A stretch of 64,000 bases of DNA, from positions 1 to 64,000 of the IMG/VR virus record IMGVR_UViG_3300030108_004965; one strand, 5' to 3'. The stretch is from a virus. The notes beneath the pieces are model-generated. The model did no database searches. It saw nothing but the letters and a program-made list of their open reading frames with translations, and was not told where the DNA came from. The translations under genes were made by a program, and so were the position numbers. Shown here one piece after another: positions 60,601 to 64,000 of this stretch; the first letter of the stretch is position 1, and each line of letters starts with the position of its first letter.

Positions 60601-61728
60601 CGTGTCGGTATCGGTATCTGTGTCCGTGTCGGTATCTGTGTCTGAGGATTCTTCTCCATCCCTTAACCACTTCATGAAGGGCTTACCGATTTTATAACCA
60701 CCGATAAATGGCACTGCATCAGGCACCTTGGCTTCTTCAAGTTCTTTTATTTTGGCTTTGAGGTCAGGATACCTTTCTGCTACTGTTAAAATATTCTGCA
60801 TCAATTTTTTAAAACCGACATCTTTTAAAATTTGAAGAGCAGCATCTTTTTCAAATTTTGCTTCAACTAACTTTTCGTAATTCTCTTCTCCAAGAATTTC
60901 TCTTCCTATTGCTTCTCCGCCCTCTGCTCCTGTTTTTTCCCAAACTGATTGAACCAACCAATCTACTGGGGTAAAAAGTACCTCTAGAACCCACGCAGCG
61001 GGGTCGCCAATGCCAAAAAGTTCGGCGCCATCTTGAGCGATGTCAGCAATCTGTCCGGCGGCGGGTATTTTTCTGACTGCTTTCATAAACCAAGGCTTTG
61101 CTTTTTGAGCCATTTGGGATTTTATAAATTCGCTCAAGAGTTTTGCTAACCCTTTAAGGTCAGAAGTTGTATCTGCTTTTATTGCTGTGCCGGATTTCTT
61201 CTCTGCTGCATTTTTCAGAATTTCTTTTTGTTCATCCGATAGACTATCTTTAAAATCTTTTGAGATACGTTCGTACGCTTTAGGATTATTCCCAATGGCT
61301 CGTAAAAATGCCTCCATTTGGTCATCAGTAATAGTCTTTTTGGTTGTATCTTTTTGTTGCTTCTTGAGGTCTTCGAGTGTATCCCTGACAAATCCTAAAA
61401 TTTGGTTACGTTCTTTCTCGTCTGTTATCTCGGACCACTTACCATAAGGGATCTTTCCTTTCTCTAAAGGGCCTTCATATTTTTTAACAAAAGCATCTAA
61501 TTTATCGTTATTCCTTGCCTTTCGTAAATTTCTTTTTATTCCCTGTAGGGCATTGTAGGCCTTTGATCCTCTTTTTATTACAGATTCTGCCTCCTCCAAC
61601 TCATCTTCCATCATTATCTCTTCGACGATCAATCGGTTAACAACGGATGACTCGGCAAGTTTTCGCTTGAGGATTTCTTGAATAAGAGGGTGTCTCCAAA
61701 CATCAATAGCAATTTCTTTATTGTTCAT
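57643..61728 (-). CDS. Large acidic helical protein of unknown function
   Basis: A 1361-residue protein, very rich in Glu, Asp and Lys. The N-terminal 130 residues are helical. At about 205-290 there is a hydrophobic amphipathic region (PAAWVLEVLFTPVDWLVQSVW). A Thr-Asp dipeptide repeat lies at about 362-376, then a long acidic helical middle. The C-terminal 200 residues have mixed strands. I cannot name the family. It may be an internal head, core or scaffold-like protein, or a large assembly factor, since it lies just upstream of PhoH rather than in the baseplate block. Its ATG overlaps the small gene before it by 11 bases. Confidence 0.65.
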   Translation of the reverse strand: MNNKEIAIDVWRHPLIQEILKRKLAESSVVNRLIVEEIMMEDELEEAESVIKRGSKAYNALQGIKRNLRKARNNDKLDAFVKKYEGPLEKGKIPYGKWSEITDEKERNQILGFVRDTLEDLKKQQKDTTKKTITDDQMEAFLRAIGNNPKAYERISKDFKDSLSDEQKEILKNAAEKKSGTAIKADTTSDLKGLAKLLSEFIKSQMAQKAKPWFMKAVRKIPAAGQIADIAQDGAELFGIGDPAAWVLEVLFTPVDWLVQSVWEKTGAEGGEAIGREILGEENYEKLVEAKFEKDAALQILKDVGFKKLMQNILTVAERYPDLKAKIKELEEAKVPDAVPFIGGYKIGKPFMKWLRDGEESSDTDTDTDTDTDTDTDDGNEEYFKPTEAEQNAEKVIGKQKYRPLFDLVNDEVTRRALAYFIYFLEQPFGDGRLNEYEFGDTSVPEKQFREGKKWLWKTLGDESIQALIRFIKDEEAQAEFRKVFAKQELALIRPALDSSTGTDTGTDDDKDKDPQTDQTVTTGGNELEVDKDEQKQEVEQAENEADPEEDFSDNSPNVTAEAYGEAIYKQMDNFYGQGEGSSFMKQIFLSAQGMMLRDLVKNLDDIIKGKMGDSDGEQAALTNAEPSRAERPESPAPDEEATEPSTEPKELPEAVGDLVKKGKEAFKKGFSDTSDDITSRINKMKRRVQGDSAPVEEFEFNRNEKVTLKRELSAMADLLTRTKRIAKEYEKSATRTSANKRFDGTSLEKSLNTILGHVQTHLARLVHELLKAYQKYEAEAGEGVELQEQEGDVDRKEKIRNVENFFNKTGNLYVKSLKPSMESGNDAKAKQVAKEMYDLAKEIVPYFPRTRLSSGGQIVSLNDAIEELESSIKVFSKVLRDIFMTVKDQSIAPQQISDAALSLEELASIIADKFDIPSKITKKDKKIMKDANPEQNTLTTDQVEPELSDEPQLSPQEIQDEFEKYEAKINNLKDLIERLESDELKTNKEIDELVIAYTREMALNEDIGKYKKEIIDEIEEVISLYDAGMDKPTSDALKKFLSAYEKLEDWSPDLGDYATPIEDPTAVSDDFEDPDLIGDIGKFLEDKKEVYEKLKSFVEDENSVSKDLELEENLADSIRDYQEKFDKLKDTYSTLTKDLSNKVFGNVKRMANTFVDLYDDLSSSLNPAGEEDYVDSLDKALGVDDDEPQNEIEEIKQRFSSDLRTLFVSSTAYVKPEEQTQANKKIEDSLLGIFKAVMDYNNEAGLSDEPLNFYYQENKNTEMEMISEIVPVVGQIVLMGEIKTESIAEFKNSEFNIIIEFISIGQEKNKSQKIRTLYKIMKDDKKDPLEAALEGRESIEEQLVNKLKPIIEQMLRGRDG
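60601..60642. repeat. Tandem hexamer repeat coding for Asp-Thr
   Basis: Seven imperfect 6-base units of the type yGTRTC follow one another (cgtgtc, ggtatc, ggtatc, tgtgtc, cgtgtc, ggtatc, tgtgtc). On the minus strand each codes for Asp-Thr, giving the TD repeat inside the large acidic protein. Unit number keeps the frame, so copy changes would only alter linker length. A shorter relic of the same kind lies near 60205-60235. Confidence 0.75.
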
Positions 61729-61903
61729 CTTGAATTCCTCCCTCGAGACTTGAAATGTAAGCCAAGATCGCTTCCTTTATTTCATCATCGACAATTTCCT
61801 CGATTTTTTCCATTGCATTTGCTCTCATGCTCTTTTGTTGAACTTGAGCAGCCTCTAGTTCTTCTTTGATAATCTTGATCAATCTGTTTTTTGAAATCTT
61901 CAC
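61718..61903 (-). CDS. Small helical protein with an IIKEEL-type N-terminus
   Basis: A 61-residue charged helical protein starting KISKNRLIKIIKEELE, a segment seen at the N-terminus of many otherwise unrelated proteins of large T4-like phages. The start is a GTG at 61903 with AGAGG about 8 bases upstream. Its stop lies inside the start region of the 1361-residue protein, so the two are coupled. Function unknown. Confidence 0.6.
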   Translation of the reverse strand: MKISKNRLIKIIKEELEAAQVQQKSMRANAMEKIEEIVDDEIKEAILAYISSLEGGIQDEQ

Positions 61904-61948
61904 TATTAATACCTCTAGACATTATGACTATAAATAGACTTCTTTTTA

Positions 61949-62194
61949 TTAATGTTCTACAGGTTTAATGCCCATCTCATTCATTTTTATAAGATATTCG
62001 AAAAAGGCTTTGATGCTTTCATCATTTTCTAGTTGATACCCAACAGTCCCAACGGCAGCGATCTCTTGTAGAGAAATACCGTGAGCGGCTGCTTCTTGGC
62101 ACCAGTAAATAATGCCCTTCATAATTTGCATAATTTCTGGATCTGCTTCGGCCTTTGTCAGAAAAGACTCTAAATTTTTATCACTTAATTTCAT
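61949..62194 (-). CDS. Small protein of unknown function
   Basis: An 81-residue helical protein without cysteine clusters or membrane segments (LSDKNLESFLTKAEADPEI at its start). It overlaps the nucleotidyltransferase gene by 14 bases. After its stop there is a 45-base gap before the next small gene. I recognise no family. Confidence 0.6.
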   Translation of the reverse strand: MKLSDKNLESFLTKAEADPEIMQIMKGIIYWCQEAAAHGISLQEIAAVGTVGYQLENDESIKAFFEYLIKMNEMGIKPVEH

Positions 62195-62612
62195 TTAATT
62201 GCTCCATTGCTTTATTTACTAACCAAGAGGATGATTGCGGCTTATCTTTTCCTCCAATACCCCATAACATTTGTATTCCCATTTGTTCACACAAATCCAT
62301 TTCGGGGGTGTTTTCTTTTTTTCTATCTCCGCCGTTTGCGAATGCATCTGGTCTATGATATCCAATAGCATTACACACCGTTCCATCAGCGTCATTCACG
62401 CCGGTTACAAGACTAACTCCTTTGATGTTGCCCATAATGTAGGCTCTTTCTTTCCAAGGCATAAATACGTATCCTTTCTTTCTCATAAGCCAATCATCAG
62501 AATTGATGACCACAATGACAGTGCCCCACTTTGAAGCCTCCTCGATCATCTTAATATGTCCAATGTGAACCGGATCAAATCCACCACTCACCATAATTTT
62601 TTTCATTTTCAC
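62181..62612 (-). CDS. HxGH nucleotidyltransferase (cytidylyltransferase-like)
   Basis: A 143-residue protein. VSGGFDPVHIGHIKMIEEA holds the HxGH motif (H16-I-G-H19), and a FANGGDR stretch later is like the RfaE2/GCT family (nucleotide-binding). This is a second, different member from the one in the glycan cluster, and lies in the non-sugar block. Such enzymes occur in T4-like marine phages; substrate unknown. It overlaps the HNH gene by 4 bases. Confidence 0.83.
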   Translation of the reverse strand: MKMKKIMVSGGFDPVHIGHIKMIEEASKWGTVIVVINSDDWLMRKKGYVFMPWKERAYIMGNIKGVSLVTGVNDADGTVCNAIGYHRPDAFANGGDRKKENTPEMDLCEQMGIQMLWGIGGKDKPQSSSWLVNKAMEQLNEIK

Positions 62613-63094
62613 CTCGCAATAAAATTAAGCCAAATTTCTGGGACATCAAGATGGTGATAAAAATCTATGATGCTTACATTTGGTACGTATGGTGTTTTAA
62701 TTAGTCTCATAGAGGCCTCAGAAGGCGTTTTATTGCCTTTTTTTTGATTACAAGTGTGACAACAAGTAACAAGATTTAACCAGCCTCTACCACCCCCTCT
62801 AGACTTTGGAATAACGTGGTCCAATGATAATTCTTTGTATCTAAACTCTCCACTGCAATATTGACAAGTATACTTATCTCTCCAGTAAATGTTTTTTCTG
62901 GTTGGACTCATTGACACTCTTCTTTTCTGTATATAATTTTTAAGAACAATGACCGATGGAAACAAAAAACGGGCACATGGCCCGTGAGTATAATTCTCAA
63001 TAGGCTGTGCCCGTCCGCTGTAAACCATACAGAATCCTTTTTCTGCTGGTATTATTTCTATAGGACGCCAAGCAGCATCCAACTTTAGTGTCAT
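62609..63094 (-). CDS. HNH endonuclease
   Basis: About 161 residues. YTCQYCSGEF and CCHTCNQKKGNK give two zinc knuckles, and LSLDHVIPKSRGGGRGWLNLV is the H-N-H core (catalytic His in LDHVIP). The N-terminal 60 residues (LDAAWRPIEIIPAEKGF) are typical of a phage/bacterial HNH group. It is free-standing, not in an intron. I chose the ATG at 63094 (GGA six bases upstream); a GTG at 63106 would add four residues. It may act in DNA packaging, replication or homing. The last is less likely, as no interrupted gene is seen. Confidence 0.85.
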   Translation of the reverse strand: MTLKLDAAWRPIEIIPAEKGFCMVYSGRAQPIENYTHGPCARFLFPSVIVLKNYIQKRRVSMSPTRKNIYWRDKYTCQYCSGEFRYKELSLDHVIPKSRGGGRGWLNLVTCCHTCNQKKGNKTPSEASMRLIKTPYVPNVSIIDFYHHLDVPEIWLNFIAR

Positions 63095-63113
63095 TAAGTT
63101 CCGCACATATTAA

Positions 63114-63437
63114 TTAGGCCTTTGTCATTAGTTTCGACGCCGGGCCATCGGGAGTTAGTTTAGAAGTCACAATCTCAGGTAGGTTGAAATTATCAACAAA
63201 AGATTTGAGTTCCCCAAATGCCTTCTTGTAATCAGGCTCCATAACAACTTCGGTTTTTCCACCGTGACCGTGAATTGCATGAACTTCACCAATTGAATCA
63301 TAAACAGTTACACTAGGGTGTTCGCTTAGCCAAGTAACTGCTACTTTACCATTATCAAACACGAAGCCTTGAGCGACCCTTCCTGTGCCACTAATTCCGC
63401 TTTCATCTTCAGTTCTGTTTAAGTAAAAAATTTTCAT
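63114..63437 (-). CDS. Small protein of unknown function
   Basis: About 107 residues from the ATG at 63437, which has AGGAGAA 9 bases upstream just after the previous gene's stop. A longer reading starting at 63551 would run through the neighbour's acidic C-terminal coding region in another frame and is unlikely. The chain is a beta-rich protein (VAQGFVFDNGKVAVTWL) followed by a helix (KKAFGELKSFVDNFNLPEI). The first part is reminiscent of small conserved phage proteins. No function is evident. Confidence 0.65.
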   Translation of the reverse strand: MKIFYLNRTEDESGISGTGRVAQGFVFDNGKVAVTWLSEHPSVTVYDSIGEVHAIHGHGGKTEVVMEPDYKKAFGELKSFVDNFNLPEIVTSKLTPDGPASKLMTKA

Positions 63438-63450
63438 TGTGTTTGTTCTC

Positions 63451-63891
63451 CTAGATCCATTCATAATCATCATCATCACTGGATTCTTCTTCGATCTCTT
63501 TTTCTTTTGTGCTTTCATCTTTAATCCTGTTAACTTCGCTTGGTGTTTCAATTTTTATTTCTTCCAATCCTCTAAATTCAGTTACTATCACAAGGTGCCT
63601 ACTCGAAATAAATTTTAAAACCTCCGTAAAAATTTCCAACACATCTTCAACATATGGAATCAAATATAATGTAGACTCTGATACTCTTAATTCCATGGCC
63701 AGAACCATATCTTTGTTTTCAATTTCAATGACTCTATCCCCTCTTAAATAGGCTGATAAATCTGTTTTATCCTCGAAATACTCTAGCATTTTCAAAACAT
63801 AGTGCTGTTCTTCTTCCATAGATTCTAGGTTCAGATTTATACCATGCAAAAAAATGTTAGCAATACCAGATGAAAAGTAATCACTACTCAT
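63451..63891 (-). CDS. Small acidic protein of unknown function
   Basis: A 146-residue protein with helices in the first half, strands in the middle and a very acidic tail (EIEEESSDDDDYEWI). No cysteine clusters or membrane segments. It begins with an ATG that overlaps the preceding gene's stop region (ATGAGTAG, 8 bases). I do not recognise it. Confidence 0.6.
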   Translation of the reverse strand: MSSDYFSSGIANIFLHGINLNLESMEEEQHYVLKMLEYFEDKTDLSAYLRGDRVIEIENKDMVLAMELRVSESTLYLIPYVEDVLEIFTEVLKFISSRHLVIVTEFRGLEEIKIETPSEVNRIKDESTKEKEIEEESSDDDDYEWI

Positions 63892-64000
63892 TTTTAACCT
63901 CTAAATTGTTGATAATGTTCTCAATTATTTCTTTAGTTTTCTCAGGACCTTCTGTTGTGTAGGCCTGATTGAGGCAAGCATTATAAATCTCATAATCATT
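63884..64000 (-). CDS. C-terminal end of a gene that begins beyond the right edge (partial)
   Basis: A frame open from the window edge for 38 codons ends in TAG at 63886-63884. It reads as a helical, Glu/Asn-rich C-terminus (ending IIENIINNLEVKNE). It overlaps the start of the next gene, as neighbours here usually do, which supports a true coding end. Nothing can be said about function. Confidence 0.5.
   Translation of the reverse strand, partial: NDYEIYNACLNQAYTTEGPEKTKEIIENIINNLEVKNE

Noticed and set aside
61929-61936. TATAAATA, the T4 late promoter core, on the plus strand
   Set aside because: All genes are on the minus strand and nothing on the plus strand follows it. The matching minus-strand sequence is TATTTATA. 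It is likely a chance AT-rich match.
63438-63551. Upstream extension of the 107-residue protein to 63551
   Set aside because: This part reads the preceding gene's acidic C-terminal codons in another frame, giving an Arg/Lys/Met-rich artefact. The ATG at 63437 has a clear AGGAG site.

Overview
The window looks like part of the genome of a large contractile-tailed bacteriophage of the T4-like or marine myovirus kind. Every gene I can support lies on the minus strand, so transcription runs from the right edge to the left. The DNA is AT-rich, roughly one third G+C by eye. Genes are packed with 1-11 base overlaps (ATGA, GTGA, TAATG). T4-type markers are present: a gp6-like and a gp25-like baseplate wedge protein, a gp5-like hub with a lysozyme domain, a gp55-like late sigma factor, a PhoH-like ATPase and an Hsp20 chaperone. 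No tRNA, CRISPR array, transposase or integrase was seen. The host cannot be named, although PhoH, Hsp20 and a large sugar cluster are familiar in marine myoviruses.

Reading in the direction of transcription, the right-hand block (about 64000-55891) holds small unknown proteins, an HNH nuclease, a HxGH nucleotidyltransferase, a 1361-residue acidic protein of unknown role, a PIN-PhoH protein and a small fatty-acid-hydroxylase-like membrane enzyme. A good sigma70-type promoter (55861-55889) then drives a zinc peptidase, a Cas4/RecB-like nuclease with four iron-sulphur cysteines, and probably hsp20.

A second promoter with the same -35 box, -10 box and spacing (53847-53875) starts a cluster of about 20 genes (53819-34169) for making and attaching glycans. 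It includes glycosyltransferases of several folds, at least four extended SDR enzymes, an RfbH/E1-type 3-dehydrase with its diagnostic His and iron-sulphur cysteines, a C-methyltransferase, a short aminotransferase, a GNAT acetyltransferase, a 2-oxoglutarate oxygenase and a metallo-beta-lactamase-fold protein. It also has a heptose-style activation set (PfkB kinase, HAD phosphatase, nucleotidyltransferase, cupin) and an Mpo1-like (DUF962) membrane protein.

Without a visible break the cluster runs into small genes, the gp55-like sigma factor, and the baseplate and tail-tip block (32702-1). That block contains the hub lysozyme, a possible spike protein, a 2466-residue giant, gp25, gp6, a DNRLRE-like protein, a 2417-residue protein with about four concanavalin-A/LamG-like modules, and further large virion proteins, two of them with very arginine/lysine-rich stretches. 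A simple reading is that the phage builds an unusual sugar and either decorates its own large surface proteins or remodels the host envelope. The sequence alone does not decide between these.
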